A stretch of 64,000 bases of DNA from Rhodothermus sp. (GCA_026989375.1 JALSJJ010000099.1:1-64000); one strand, 5' to 3'; counted from the stretch's first letter, positions 9,119-18,581 are shown. A program made the numbers and translations. The notes: generated by a model from the sequence alone, not told the origin.

Positions 9119-9961
9119 TTAACGCACGCGATAGTCAGGCACGCGTTTCGTCGAACGGCCGGTTTTTGCATCAAATACATGCATTGAACCACACGCCGGG
9201 CAGCTAACCTGTTCCAGTCCGTAACGGTCAGAACGATACACCGGAGTCTCGAAGTAGCGCCGGCACCGTTTGCAGAAGTAACGTCCCCGCCTTGGATCCA
9301 GTCCGGTCAGAGGAGGTGGCAGTCGCCGGAGCCGACGGTAGTGATCGCACAGGTCAGTGAGCACGCACCGGATACAGCGGGGTTGGCGGGCCGTACAGGT
9401 ATAACGGCCGTGCAGAATAAGCAGGTGATGCGCCTCGCCCCACTCACGCGCCGGAAGCTGACGCTTAAGCCGCTGCTCCACCTCACGGGGCGTACGTGCC
9501 CGTCGTACCAGTCCGATTCGATGCGCCACGCGATACACGTGCGTATCGACAGGCAACGCCGCAATCCCAAAAGCTACCGACGCCACCACACGTGCCGTCT
9601 TGGGTCCTACACCGGGCAGCGTCTCAAGTGCCTTGAGGGAAGCAGGAACCTTTCCATTAAATTCCTTGCAGATACGGCGAGCTGCTGCCACCAGATGTCG
9701 TGCCTTACTGTTTGGATACGAGACAGATCGGATGTAGGGCAGCACGTCCTCTGGCTCGGCGGCCGCCAGCGCTTCCACCGTAGGAAAAGCCGCAAACAGC
9801 GCCGGTGTCACCTGATTGACCCGTGCATCAGTGCACTGGGCCGAAAGCATGACAGCAACCAGCAGTTGATAGGGATTCTCGTGGCGGAGCTCGGTCTGCG
9901 GTCGGCTGATTACCTGCCGCAACCGCGCCAGTACCTGTCGGGCTCGAGAAACACGTGCCAC
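9119..9961 (-). CDS. nth: Endonuclease III with C-terminal zinc-ribbon extension
   Basis: Base-excision-repair DNA glycosylase/AP lyase for oxidised pyrimidines. The helix-hairpin-helix GPD fold is intact: LPGVGPKTA with the catalytic Lys121, and PVDTHVYRV with Asp139. The iron-sulfur cluster loop has Cys189, Cys196, Cys199 and Cys205 in C-x6-C-x2-C-x5-C spacing. At 280 residues the protein is about 70 longer than the usual 210-220. The extra C-terminus carries two CxxC pairs (Cys230/Cys233 in FCKRC, Cys254/Cys257 in SCPACG), which look like a zinc ribbon. The start is GTG at 9961. I do not know a described role for this extension; extra DNA or partner binding is an inference. Confidence 0.9.
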   Translation of the reverse strand: MARVSRARQVLARLRQVISRPQTELRHENPYQLLVAVMLSAQCTDARVNQVTPALFAAFPTVEALAAAEPEDVLPYIRSVSYPNSKARHLVAAARRICKEFNGKVPASLKALETLPGVGPKTARVVASVAFGIAALPVDTHVYRVAHRIGLVRRARTPREVEQRLKRQLPAREWGEAHHLLILHGRYTCTARQPRCIRCVLTDLCDHYRRLRRLPPPLTGLDPRRGRYFCKRCRRYFETPVYRSDRYGLEQVSCPACGSMHVFDAKTGRSTKRVPDYRVR

Positions 9962-10106
9962 GGTAGTTCCAGACCGTCTCGAAAAATCGCCTCCAAGATA
10001 GCACGTCAGGCATCAAGTTCCTTTGAAAAAAGCGCTTTGGACAGACGAACCCACAGCTTCTGCCGTCGTTGGAGCCGCTGTACGCATGCACTGACGTGGT
10101 TCACCC

Positions 10107-11279
10107 ATGTGCCGGTTGTTGCTTTCGCTGTTGCTGCTGATAATGGCTCTTCCGACGACGGCGCGTCCACCACTTTCTGACAGCGCCCGGGTAGCGCTGG
10201 TTACCATTTTACCCGGACGCTCACTGTATGCGGCGTTTGGTCACAGCGCCCTGCGCGTGTACGACCCCGTGCAGGGCATCGACTGGCTTTTCAACTACGG
10301 CACGTTCGACTTCAGCGATCCCTGGTTTATTCCCAAATTTATCTACGGCCAGCTCGACTACTTTCTATCGGTGAGCGACTATGCACGCGCGGTCCAGTTC
10401 TATCGCGATGTAGAAAGGCGTCCGATTGTCGAGCAATGGCTGAACCTGTCGCCCGCACAACGCGACACGCTTATGGATTTTCTGATGTGGAACGCGCGTC
10501 CGGAAAACCGCACCTATCGCTATGATTTTCTGTTCGATAACTGCTCCACACGCATCCGGGATGTGCTCGAACGTACGTTGGGATCAGCGCTTCGTTTTAC
10601 ACATGCAACTCCAGCCGCCACATTCCGCCAGATGCTTGATCCATATGTGGCCGATCGCCCACTGCTGCAACTTGGTTTTTATTTAGCACTGGGCCAGCGG
10701 GTTGATCGTCTCCCTACAGCGCGTGAGATAATGTTTTTGCCGCTGGACCTGAAAAGTGCCTTCGATCAGGCACAGGTGCTACGCGATACTGCCTGGCTGC
10801 CTCTGGTTGCTCGGACCGACACCGTATTCTGGCCAGAGGGCCACCGACCGTTACCCGAACCGACCTGGCCATGGCTCACTGTACTGAGCTGGTTACTGTT
10901 TGCCGCTGGCGCCGGTGCAACAGGTATCGCCTGGCAACGGGGACAGCTTTCCTCTTTTCGTCTGGATGCGCTGCTTTTTGGTGCTGTAGGGTTGATTGGC
11001 CTGTTGTTGCTACTGCTCTGGATAGCGACAATCCATACGGTAACGGCCTGGAACTGGAATCTGCTCTGGGCCTGGCCACTGCATCTGCTGGTAGCCATAC
11101 GCCTCTGGCACCGCCGTCGTCCGGATCGTCTGGAGCGTATTTATCTGTTCGTAACGGGCCTGCTCACGCTCCTGCTGGCGCTGGGTTGGTTTTTCTGGCC
11201 CCAGGCATTACACCCGGCCCTGCAGCCGATTGCGCTACTGTTGGTCGTACGTACGGCCGCACGCCTCCATGTTCGGTGA
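10107..11279 (+). CDS. Lnb-type (DUF4105) membrane protein, probable lipoprotein N-acyltransferase
   Basis: A 390-residue protein with a signal peptide or first membrane helix (LLLSLLLLIMALP), a periplasmic DUF4105/Lnb_N domain (about 25-230) and roughly five membrane segments in the last 140 residues. The domain keeps the paired motifs FGHSALRVYD (His46) and DFLFDNCSTR (Cys146), which recall the NlpC/P60-like His/Cys pair. In Bacteroides, proteins of this architecture (Lnb) N-acylate lipoproteins in place of Lnt. The same role is inferred here and would fit the many lipoproteins nearby. It is transcribed divergently from nth and convergently with the glycosyltransferase at 11297. Confidence 0.75.
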   Translation: MCRLLLSLLLLIMALPTTARPPLSDSARVALVTILPGRSLYAAFGHSALRVYDPVQGIDWLFNYGTFDFSDPWFIPKFIYGQLDYFLSVSDYARAVQFYRDVERRPIVEQWLNLSPAQRDTLMDFLMWNARPENRTYRYDFLFDNCSTRIRDVLERTLGSALRFTHATPAATFRQMLDPYVADRPLLQLGFYLALGQRVDRLPTAREIMFLPLDLKSAFDQAQVLRDTAWLPLVARTDTVFWPEGHRPLPEPTWPWLTVLSWLLFAAGAGATGIAWQRGQLSSFRLDALLFGAVGLIGLLLLLLWIATIHTVTAWNWNLLWAWPLHLLVAIRLWHRRRPDRLERIYLFVTGLLTLLLALGWFFWPQALHPALQPIALLLVVRTAARLHVR

Positions 11280-11296
11280 GCGGTTGTTCGCGGGGC

Positions 11297-12319
11297 TCAG
11301 TGTGTTTGCGAAGCTGTCCGTTTTCCCAGACGTCCCTGCCATCCATCCTGCAACGCCTGCCATATAGCCCGCATGCGGTGCCAGGTAAAACGCAAACTCT
11401 TTTCCCTGAGCAATGAGATCAGACAGAGCGCTCCCAGAAAAATCACGCCGTTTAGCAGAAAAACGCTTCGCCGGGTAAGGTAGCGCCTTTCCAGCCATAT
11501 CCGATTACGCAATGCGTAGTAAAGCCGATCAGTATCAATTTCGGGATCAATCCATGAAAATCTTTTTGTTCTCTGCACATGCCAGGAATCATCCAGATCT
11601 TCTATAACCGCCGTGGCACACAGGTAGAGCCGGGCTCCGGCTTCGGTCAACCGTAAGGTATATTCATGATCATCGGCATACAGATACAGCCGGCGATCCG
11701 GTAACCCTACCCGCTCCACCCAGGATCGGTGCAAAAGCATCCCGCCGTAGGGCGCATAAGCAATGGGGACCAGTGGGAAAAGCGGCGTTTTCGGCACTGG
11801 GTCATGTTGTTTTCTTCCGAAGAGGCGAGCCGGCAATTGTCGAATGTGAAAGCCAATAAACGTATTTGGAGCGTGCTCCATACCTCTGCCCTCAGAAATG
11901 GCCTGTCGTTGGTCTTTTCGACTGGGCCGGAAGCCTACCAATACGTTGCATGGATGCGCGCCCAGTAGATGATAAGCCAGCAGCAGCCGATCCAGGGCAT
12001 CGCGTGTCGGCCGGTTGTCATCATCCAGCAGCCAGATGAACTCGGCACCGCCTTCGTACGCAGCCTGAATCCCTGTTGCATAGCCGCCAGCCGATCCTGC
12101 ATTTTCTTCCAGATGGATCAGGCGTAATTGTTCGGCCAGCGTTTCCTGCAGAGCCAGCAATTCAGCTCGTGCGGTTGCAGCACATCCATTATCTACCAGC
12201 ACAACCCGCTCCACTCCGGCTTCCAGCGCGGCTTCGATAACCGTCCGTACCAGTGGTACGCGGTTCCCGTAGGTAACCGTCACCACCCAGACCTGTTGCG
12301 CCGCTACACGATCAGGCAT
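11297..12319 (-). CDS. Family 2 glycosyltransferase
   Basis: Predicted GT-A-fold transferase that adds a nucleotide-activated sugar to a glycan. The 340-residue product has VVTVTYGNR at the start, VVLVDNGCAA, NAGSAGGYATG and the acidic LLDDDNRP motif (DxD-like) for metal and nucleotide-sugar binding. A short hydrophobic stretch near the C-terminus (FLLNGVIFLGALCLISLL) suggests membrane association. The longer frame to 12517 overlaps the flippase and lacks conservation, so I chose ATG 12319. It starts 5 bases after the flippase stop, which implies co-translation in a polysaccharide export cluster. Confidence 0.88.
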   Translation of the reverse strand: MPDRVAAQQVWVVTVTYGNRVPLVRTVIEAALEAGVERVVLVDNGCAATARAELLALQETLAEQLRLIHLEENAGSAGGYATGIQAAYEGGAEFIWLLDDDNRPTRDALDRLLLAYHLLGAHPCNVLVGFRPSRKDQRQAISEGRGMEHAPNTFIGFHIRQLPARLFGRKQHDPVPKTPLFPLVPIAYAPYGGMLLHRSWVERVGLPDRRLYLYADDHEYTLRLTEAGARLYLCATAVIEDLDDSWHVQRTKRFSWIDPEIDTDRLYYALRNRIWLERRYLTRRSVFLLNGVIFLGALCLISLLREKSLRFTWHRMRAIWQALQDGWQGRLGKRTASQTH

Positions 12320-12324
12320 ATCGG

Positions 12325-13833
12325 TTATCGTTTCAACACGCGTCTCACCAACTCGCGGTCCACTTCGTCCAGCAGTCGTTTCCAAGCAAACCAGGCAAAC
12401 GCGCCCAGGAGCAGCCCCAGAAGCATCAGATGACTCCAGGCGGGTAGGTTTTCTGACAGTTGTTGTATGCCCCAGGCCGCTATGCCCAGCACGCCCAGCG
12501 CTCTGGCAATCGGCCACAGCTGACGCAGTACTTCCTGTCCCTTCAACCGTTGTAACCGAAATGTAGCCCCGAACAGCAAAAGGGCATCCACTCCAACACG
12601 TAACGTCCAGGCTACTGCAGCACCGACAATGCCTCCGTGTGTTATAAGCAACCAGGCTCCTCCCACATACAGGGGCAACTCCAGCAAATGAAATCGCGCC
12701 GGCAGATCCGGACGTCCGATCCCCTGCAACAGTGCATAAGGGACGTAGGCCAGCGAATTCATCAGCACACCAAGCGCCAGCACCTGCAGCACCCTTGTGC
12801 TCTGCGTAGCAAAGTCAACGCCCAGCCACACATGCAGGAGGTCCGAAGCTCCCAGCGCGACTCCCAGAGCGATTGGCCCCATAGCCAGCAGCACATATCT
12901 GACCGCTCGCCCAAAATAACGCGCCAGCCGTCTTTGATCCTGCACGCCTTCCAGTGCGCTGAATACCGGAAAAAGCACCATAACCAGTCCGGAAGGTACC
13001 AGCCGAAGCCGGGTAACGATTTCGTAAGGGGCCGCATAGTAGGTCAGTGCCGTCATTGAACGAAGTGCACCAATTAAAAAGCGATCGAGATAGACCAGTA
13101 GTGGACTGACCACACTGGAGACGGTCACCCAGCCTCCAAACGCCAAAAGCGATCGTAACAGGGTAGGCGATATGGTGTAGGACCGCAAGTTGGGAAACAG
13201 GCGCCAGTTCATCATAATAAAGGCGATCAGACTTCCCAGACGTGCCAGCAGCAACAACGCTACAATGCCGGGCAACTGAAACCCCACCATTAGCCCAACC
13301 AGGGGGAGCAGGAACATGGAAATCCCGGCCGGAATACGCACAGCGTTGAGCCAGTCAAAGCGCTGGGCAGCTTCCAGTGCTCCACTAAACGATCCGGAAA
13401 TCAGCACAATCGGCACAGCCAGCGCCAGCAGGTGAAAGGTACCACGCGCTTCATCGTGCAATGCCTCGGGAATGTTCAGTACTTTCTCAATCAACAGGGA
13501 TGTGCTTCCCAGCACGAGCAATAGCCCGACCAATCCCAGCAGTGCCTGCGCCGTGACCGCCGACCAGATCGTACAGCGTAGACGAGCCATCTCGCCACGC
13601 GCCAGGGCTTCGGCGACAAACTTGGTCGTTGCCCGTCCCAGGCCCAGATCCAAGAAGGTAAAATAGCCCAGCAGCATCCATGCCAGCGCCAGCAGGCCGA
13701 ATCGATCTGTTCCTAACCCCTGAATGATAAACGGCAGGGTGACCACGCCGATCAGGAGCGGTCCACCCTGCCCTGCCAGATTGAAGAGCGTATTGCGGGC
13801 CAGGAGTCGTCCGCTGATCTGTAGTCGGTGCAT
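12325..13833 (-). CDS. Wzx-type oligosaccharide flippase
   Basis: Membrane protein of the polysaccharide-transporter/MATE-like superfamily, about 500 residues with 12-14 hydrophobic helices. The N-terminus (NTLFNLAGQGGPLLIGVVTL, GLGTDRFGLLALAW, LDLGLGRATTKFVAEA) is typical of Wzx-like flippases that move lipid-linked glycans across the inner membrane. The open frame begins at a TTG (13839); ATG 13833 is two codons in and was chosen. The gene lies between the SLBB exporter (upstream) and the glycosyltransferase (downstream), all on the minus strand, so it probably supplies an exopolysaccharide or capsule pathway. Confidence 0.88.
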   Translation of the reverse strand: MHRLQISGRLLARNTLFNLAGQGGPLLIGVVTLPFIIQGLGTDRFGLLALAWMLLGYFTFLDLGLGRATTKFVAEALARGEMARLRCTIWSAVTAQALLGLVGLLLVLGSTSLLIEKVLNIPEALHDEARGTFHLLALAVPIVLISGSFSGALEAAQRFDWLNAVRIPAGISMFLLPLVGLMVGFQLPGIVALLLLARLGSLIAFIMMNWRLFPNLRSYTISPTLLRSLLAFGGWVTVSSVVSPLLVYLDRFLIGALRSMTALTYYAAPYEIVTRLRLVPSGLVMVLFPVFSALEGVQDQRRLARYFGRAVRYVLLAMGPIALGVALGASDLLHVWLGVDFATQSTRVLQVLALGVLMNSLAYVPYALLQGIGRPDLPARFHLLELPLYVGGAWLLITHGGIVGAAVAWTLRVGVDALLLFGATFRLQRLKGQEVLRQLWPIARALGVLGIAAWGIQQLSENLPAWSHLMLLGLLLGAFAWFAWKRLLDEVDRELVRRVLKR

Positions 13834-13887
13834 ACGCAACAGCCCGGCCCCGCGTCGATCACCGCAGCCTTTTGCGCTGATAAAACG

Positions 13888-16767
13888 TTATAACCGCCGG
13901 GCCAGCGCAATGATGGTGAGTGTGCTGGCGGCAATCGAAGCGATGTCGGTCAGCGTCTTGCCAATGTCGAACGTTACCTGACGCTTTTCCTCCGGAGGCT
14001 TGCGCACCACCTCAATGATGGCCCCTTCATCCACGACGGGATCCCGCTGGAACCAGCCCTTCAGTCCCAGATAGACCGGATAGGTTCCTCCGTCGGCCTG
14101 GGTCACCAGAATAACCTTGGAGTCGTCATCCAGGCCCCCGGCGCGCTCGATGTAGTAACCCACACGCTTACCACGCACGTACTTCACCAGTCCCGGTCGT
14201 CGTACGTTCCCCCGCACCACCACAGTCCCGGGTTTGGGCGGCACGCGGATCTCGTCGCCCGGCAACAGCACAACGTTATGTTGCGGATCGCGCCGCACGG
14301 CCCGCTCCATGTCGATCACCACAGGTAGCCCGCCCCGGATCAACCGAGCTCCCTTCAGGTAGCCGGTAGGACGTACCCCACCAGCTCGCTCCAGTACATC
14401 GGCCAGGGTCTCATTTTCTCGCAAAATCGTATAGGTGCCCGGATACCATACCTCGCCCGAGACGGTCACGGTCTGCTGTGGACGAAAGGCAGGATTGCTC
14501 CGAATGTAGACGCGATCACGGTGCTGCAGGCGAAATGTGCGGGCGCCACGCAATGCACGCGTCGTATCGTCCAGCGCAAACGAAACCGCTTCGACATCGT
14601 CCATATCCTCGGCCATAGGGACCTGAATGCGCACGGCGAGCTGTTCGAAATGATCCGGATCGGCCCCTTTCGGCAGACGGGTTACTTCCGCCCAGTCCAA
14701 CAGGGCATCTTCCGTAAAACCACCGGCCCGCAGGATCAGATCTTCCAGCGTCATGTTCTCCTGCCAATGATATTGGCCCGGATTTTTGACAGCTCCACTG
14801 ATCGTGACGAATTTCTCCCGGATCTCCTGCACATCGATCGGATAGATATGGAGGCGATCACCTGGTTGCAGCAGCGCACGCCCGGCTCCCTCATTACGCA
14901 GTGCTTCGGCCAGATTGAACGGGATGATTATCTCCCGCGTGCCCTGCTCGACCTTACGAATCAGGTCAGCGCGTTCCAGATAGACCTCCCTGAGAAACTC
15001 CTTGTCGAACAGCCCGCCACCCAGGAAGAGCAGGTCGTAGACGGTCATGCTATCCCGCCAGGCATAGACGCCAGGATGGCGCACTTTACCAGAGATTTCG
15101 ACCGTTCGGGGCGCGTTCAACTCCAGCTCCGAATAGACGCGAACCCGATCACCCGGCTGCAACATCAGGTTGTGTTCGGGATCGCCCAGCAGGATGCGCG
15201 CCAGATCGAGCGTTCGCATCGTCTCGAGCAGCGCCAGGGTATCTGTGGTGTCTGAAAGTATCTCCCGGGTGAGATCGGGCCGAAATACTGAGGGAGGCCG
15301 CTCGGCCGGGTTCTGTTTGAAGCGAAGGAGCTGAACGCGGCCTTCGTAGACGTCGCTTGTCACACCTCCAGCGCGCTCGATCAGATCACGGATCGTCCGC
15401 ACCTGCGTGGTGATCTCGTAGAGTCCTGGATGCACGACCGCCCCACTGATATGAACGCCATTGCGGCTTACGTCAAGCACCGAGAGCACCTCGACGCGAT
15501 CGCCATCATAGAGCGGCACCTGCCGCGAGCCATCCAGCACCCCATCAAGCGGCACAGTAAGCACCTCGCGCACCACAGAAGGGTCCTGCCGCTGCTCAAA
15601 GGGAATGATGCGTTCAATGCGGACGTACCGGGTAAACGCCTCGGGCTTCAGGCCAGCCGCAAATTGAATAAGCTCGCGCAATCCTTCGTTTTCCTTGAGC
15701 TCGTAAATGGCCGGACGCCGCACCTGGCCCTGAATGGCTACGGTCTTGCCGCGTGGGGGCACGAAGAGCTGGTCATTGTTCTGCAGGCGTACATCCTCAC
15801 GTCCTTCCCCCCGCAGCAGATAGTCGTAAAGGTCTACACGGGCCAGCACCTGACCGTTACGCACCACGCGCACGTCGCGAAGCGACCCGCTGATTTTAGG
15901 CCCCCCTACGGCATATAAGGCCTGAAAGACCGTCGACTGGCTGGCGATCACATAACCACCGGGGTGTTTTACCTCGCCCAGTGCATAAATATAGACCGGC
16001 TGCAGCCGGGCAACAGTCAGATCCATAAAGACCGTAGGGGGATCTTCCAGTAACCCGGCGTAACTGCGGGCCAGCCAGCGTTTGAGTTCTTCCCGGAGCA
16101 CCTCCAGCCGCTTACCGGCCACGGTGAACTGCCCGACGTTGGGCACGAAGATGCGGCCTTCACGGTCGACCGTCAGGTCGTAGGCAAACTCCGTGGCGCC
16201 CCAGACCATCAGCCGTAACTCGTCGCCGGGTCCTACCAGATACTGATCATCAACCGGCCCCAGTTGGTTGGGACGAAAGGCGTCTGGAATGTTTTCAAAA
16301 ACGTCATACCCGAAATATGGCAGCGTGTCAGCCGGAGCACGCGTCTCCTGCCTTTGAAGCGTATCGCGCCGCAATCGTAACGTATCGGCCAGCGCCCGCA
16401 GCGTGTCGATTGCCAGCGTATCCTGAAAGCTGAGTGGATAGACACCGGGCGTCAGAATGCGCGGAAGCTGCTGGGTCTTTTCCTGTTGCACGGCCTGCAG
16501 CATGGCCTGAATCTGGCTTTCAGGAATGCCCAGCTCCCGAGCACGTTGCACGGCCTGCTCGGGATCGGACAGGTCGATACCCAGCCGCGCCGCCTCTTGA
16601 CGCGCTTCTTCGAGGCTCATCCCACGCCGTTGCAGCTCCTCCTGCACCGGCTGCGGAATATCCTGGGCATACGATACGGCAGCTAAAAGCCCCACGCCAA
16701 ACCACAACGACAGCACTATTCCGGCAAACAGCGGCCACCGGCGATTCAATCGATACATAACACCCAT
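13888..16767 (-). CDS. Polysaccharide export (Wza/OPX-like) protein with seven SLBB domains
   Basis: A roughly 960-residue exporter. After a signal peptide (around LLAAVSYAQ) comes a helical stretch, then the polysaccharide export domain (QYLVGPGDELRLMVWG, EGRIFVPNVGQFTVAG). Seven SLBB repeats follow, each carrying a G-x-V-x-x-P-G-like turn: GEVKHPGGY, GQVRRPAIY, GAVVHPGLY, GKVRHPGVY, GAVKNPGQY, GEVWYPGTY and GNVRRPGLV. The C-terminal DIASIAASTLTIIAL is hydrophobic or amphipathic, as expected for the outer-membrane helix of Wza. Wza itself is far shorter with fewer SLBB copies. The longest frame runs to 16902; I prefer ATG 16767 because the signal peptide follows it directly (ATG 16758 is also possible). 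No Wzc-type co-polymerase gene is adjacent. Confidence 0.88.
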   Translation of the reverse strand: MGVMYRLNRRWPLFAGIVLSLWFGVGLLAAVSYAQDIPQPVQEELQRRGMSLEEARQEAARLGIDLSDPEQAVQRARELGIPESQIQAMLQAVQQEKTQQLPRILTPGVYPLSFQDTLAIDTLRALADTLRLRRDTLQRQETRAPADTLPYFGYDVFENIPDAFRPNQLGPVDDQYLVGPGDELRLMVWGATEFAYDLTVDREGRIFVPNVGQFTVAGKRLEVLREELKRWLARSYAGLLEDPPTVFMDLTVARLQPVYIYALGEVKHPGGYVIASQSTVFQALYAVGGPKISGSLRDVRVVRNGQVLARVDLYDYLLRGEGREDVRLQNNDQLFVPPRGKTVAIQGQVRRPAIYELKENEGLRELIQFAAGLKPEAFTRYVRIERIIPFEQRQDPSVVREVLTVPLDGVLDGSRQVPLYDGDRVEVLSVLDVSRNGVHISGAVVHPGLYEITTQVRTIRDLIERAGGVTSDVYEGRVQLLRFKQNPAERPPSVFRPDLTREILSDTTDTLALLETMRTLDLARILLGDPEHNLMLQPGDRVRVYSELELNAPRTVEISGKVRHPGVYAWRDSMTVYDLLFLGGGLFDKEFLREVYLERADLIRKVEQGTREIIIPFNLAEALRNEGAGRALLQPGDRLHIYPIDVQEIREKFVTISGAVKNPGQYHWQENMTLEDLILRAGGFTEDALLDWAEVTRLPKGADPDHFEQLAVRIQVPMAEDMDDVEAVSFALDDTTRALRGARTFRLQHRDRVYIRSNPAFRPQQTVTVSGEVWYPGTYTILRENETLADVLERAGGVRPTGYLKGARLIRGGLPVVIDMERAVRRDPQHNVVLLPGDEIRVPPKPGTVVVRGNVRRPGLVKYVRGKRVGYYIERAGGLDDDSKVILVTQADGGTYPVYLGLKGWFQRDPVVDEGAIIEVVRKPPEEKRQVTFDIGKTLTDIASIAASTLTIIALARRL

Positions 16768-16977
16768 GCTAACCTGCTGGATAGGGACGCTCACTGTTCC
16801 AGAAAGCCCACAGCCCGACAAGATACGGACCACAATTAGCTGTCTGGTCTGCTGTATGCAGTTTAAGATACAAATTCCCTTCAGCAGCGTGCGACACTTC
16901 ACAAAAATCCCAAAGACCTATGGAAAATTGCACCGCCCACCGGTAGGATTTGCCATTTTCTTGATAGGACAGCCTCC

Positions 16978-17820
16978 TCAGCCTTTGAACGTATGTACCC
17001 TGCCAAAAAGGTCCTGAGTCCCCCAGATGCCACTGCGGAGACACTCAAGCTGAACAATCTGGCTGTGATCCACAAACAGATTAACCTCCGGACCGTAGTT
17101 TTTGATATACCAGGCAAATACCCGAGGATCGGCCGCTTCAAACATGAGCTTCTCCAGGCCCAACTCATTGATGAACCGGGCGACTACGTCCGTCCGCCAG
17201 GTCTCCACGTTCTCAGTAATCCCCTCGGATTCTACCATAATCATGTAGGCACCGGCTTCAAGAAAACGCCGTGCCAGTTGAATTGCCCAGGCCGGATCCT
17301 GCACTCCTTCAGCTTCCAGCAATGCGGCCGGCGTATCGCCACCCGCACCAAACTGGATCCCCACTTCGGGCTTGGCTTTCAAGCCAGCTTGCTGTACGGC
17401 TTCGATCAGACGCAGCCAGTCATCAGCCGGAATCGTGATAAAACCAGTGGAAATCTCAATAATATCAAACCCCAGCGCTTTGCATTCCTGAATATAGCGA
17501 TGGACAGCCTCTGAGCCCTGCGTTACCACATATTCAATGAAACCACCTGTCGAGACCAGCACATCGTACTGGTGGCACAGGTCAATCATATCTCGAAGCA
17601 CCCGGCGGGGCATCAACGTAAACGATCCACCCGCAAATTTGAGCGAATCAATGTAGGCGCCCATGGTTTCGAGCACATCTTTCAGATAATTGAGGCCCAT
17701 GACCGAATAGTAAGGGCCGCGAATTTCCGTAAGGCCGCGCGTGCGGGGCTTCTGCCCCCGATCGTTCATTCGAAGAAATGAAAAAGCCCGCTCCAAACTG
17801 TTTGACTTCTTTCGCAGCAT
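16978..17820 (-). CDS. ComA-family phosphosulfolactate synthase-like protein
   Basis: The 280-residue product matches the ComA family, (2R)-phospho-3-sulfolactate synthase, which adds sulfite to phosphoenolpyruvate. Visible landmarks are DSLKFAGGSFTLMPRRVL, STGGFIEYVV, GFDIIEISTGF, KPEVGIQFGAGGDT, MIMVESEGITEN and FEAADPRVFAWYIKNYG. In methanogens the reaction starts coenzyme M synthesis and in spore formers it makes sulfolactate. A plant homologue, HSA32, is a heat-acclimation protein with no shown synthase role. Which applies here is unknown, and no sulfolactate phosphatase or dehydrogenase is adjacent. About 105 bases upstream lies the divergent thiE. Confidence 0.8.
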   Translation of the reverse strand: MLRKKSNSLERAFSFLRMNDRGQKPRTRGLTEIRGPYYSVMGLNYLKDVLETMGAYIDSLKFAGGSFTLMPRRVLRDMIDLCHQYDVLVSTGGFIEYVVTQGSEAVHRYIQECKALGFDIIEISTGFITIPADDWLRLIEAVQQAGLKAKPEVGIQFGAGGDTPAALLEAEGVQDPAWAIQLARRFLEAGAYMIMVESEGITENVETWRTDVVARFINELGLEKLMFEAADPRVFAWYIKNYGPEVNLFVDHSQIVQLECLRSGIWGTQDLFGRVHTFKG

Positions 17821-17924
17821 TGTCCGTCTCTGGGTTTGCTGAATGCCCCTGCAACGAAATGCAGGATGCTGATTTATAAGGACAGGTTTCCCACTCGACC
17901 TACAAATAACCAGCGCGTTGCACC

Positions 17925-18581
17925 ATGGGAAAAAAATTGATTGGTCGGTTACATGTGCTTACCGATTTCTACTTTCAACAGCGTTACGCCCATGCCGAGC
18001 TGGCCCGCCTGGTAATTGCCGGTGGAGCCGACACGGTGCAGTTCCGACAGAAATTTGGGGGTATCCGCCATAAGTTACATGAGGCGCGGCGCACCGCAGC
18101 CGTATGCCAGGAGGCAGGCATTCCGTTGATCATCGATGATCATCTTGACATTGCTCTGGCTGTAGCAGCCGATGGCGTGCATCTGGGGCAAGAAGATTTT
18201 CCTGTGGATGAAGCCCGGCGCATCCTGGGCCCGGACCGTATCATAGGAGCCACGGCCACGACGATCGAACAGGCTATAGCAGCCTGGCAGGCCGGTGCTG
18301 ACTATATTGGCTTCGGTCCGGTCTTTCCCACGGCCTCAAAAGCCAATCCGGCCTCGGTGAAAGGTCTGGAAGGATTGCGGGCTGTCTGTGAAGCGGTGCC
18401 CATCCCTGTGATTGCGATTGCTGGCATCACCGTACAACGCGTGCGGCCCGTACTGGAGGCTGGAGCCTATGGCATAGCCGTGATGACTGCCATCACGACC
18501 GCACCTGACCCCCGGGCAGCTACTGCGCAATTTCGGATGGAAATCGAATCCGTACGGCGCACGCTGGCGGAGACACGCTGA
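17925..18581 (+). CDS. thiE: Thiamine phosphate synthase
   Basis: Joins the pyrimidine and thiazole moieties to make thiamine monophosphate. The 218-residue TIM barrel has VQFRQK near residue 40, LIIDDHLDIAL and DGVHLGQEDFP for pyrophosphate and Mg binding, DYIGFGPVFPT, and a C-terminal AIAGITVQRV. The length is normal. No TPP riboswitch consensus is visible in the 100 bases upstream and no other thiamine gene is adjacent. Upstream of ATG there is no clear Shine-Dalgarno, which is common in this phylum. Confidence 0.93.
   Translation: MGKKLIGRLHVLTDFYFQQRYAHAELARLVIAGGADTVQFRQKFGGIRHKLHEARRTAAVCQEAGIPLIIDDHLDIALAVAADGVHLGQEDFPVDEARRILGPDRIIGATATTIEQAIAAWQAGADYIGFGPVFPTASKANPASVKGLEGLRAVCEAVPIPVIAIAGITVQRVRPVLEAGAYGIAVMTAITTAPDPRAATAQFRMEIESVRRTLAETR

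Noticed and set aside
17821-17924. Possible TPP riboswitch upstream of thiE
   Set aside because: None of the conserved THI-box sequences is visible.
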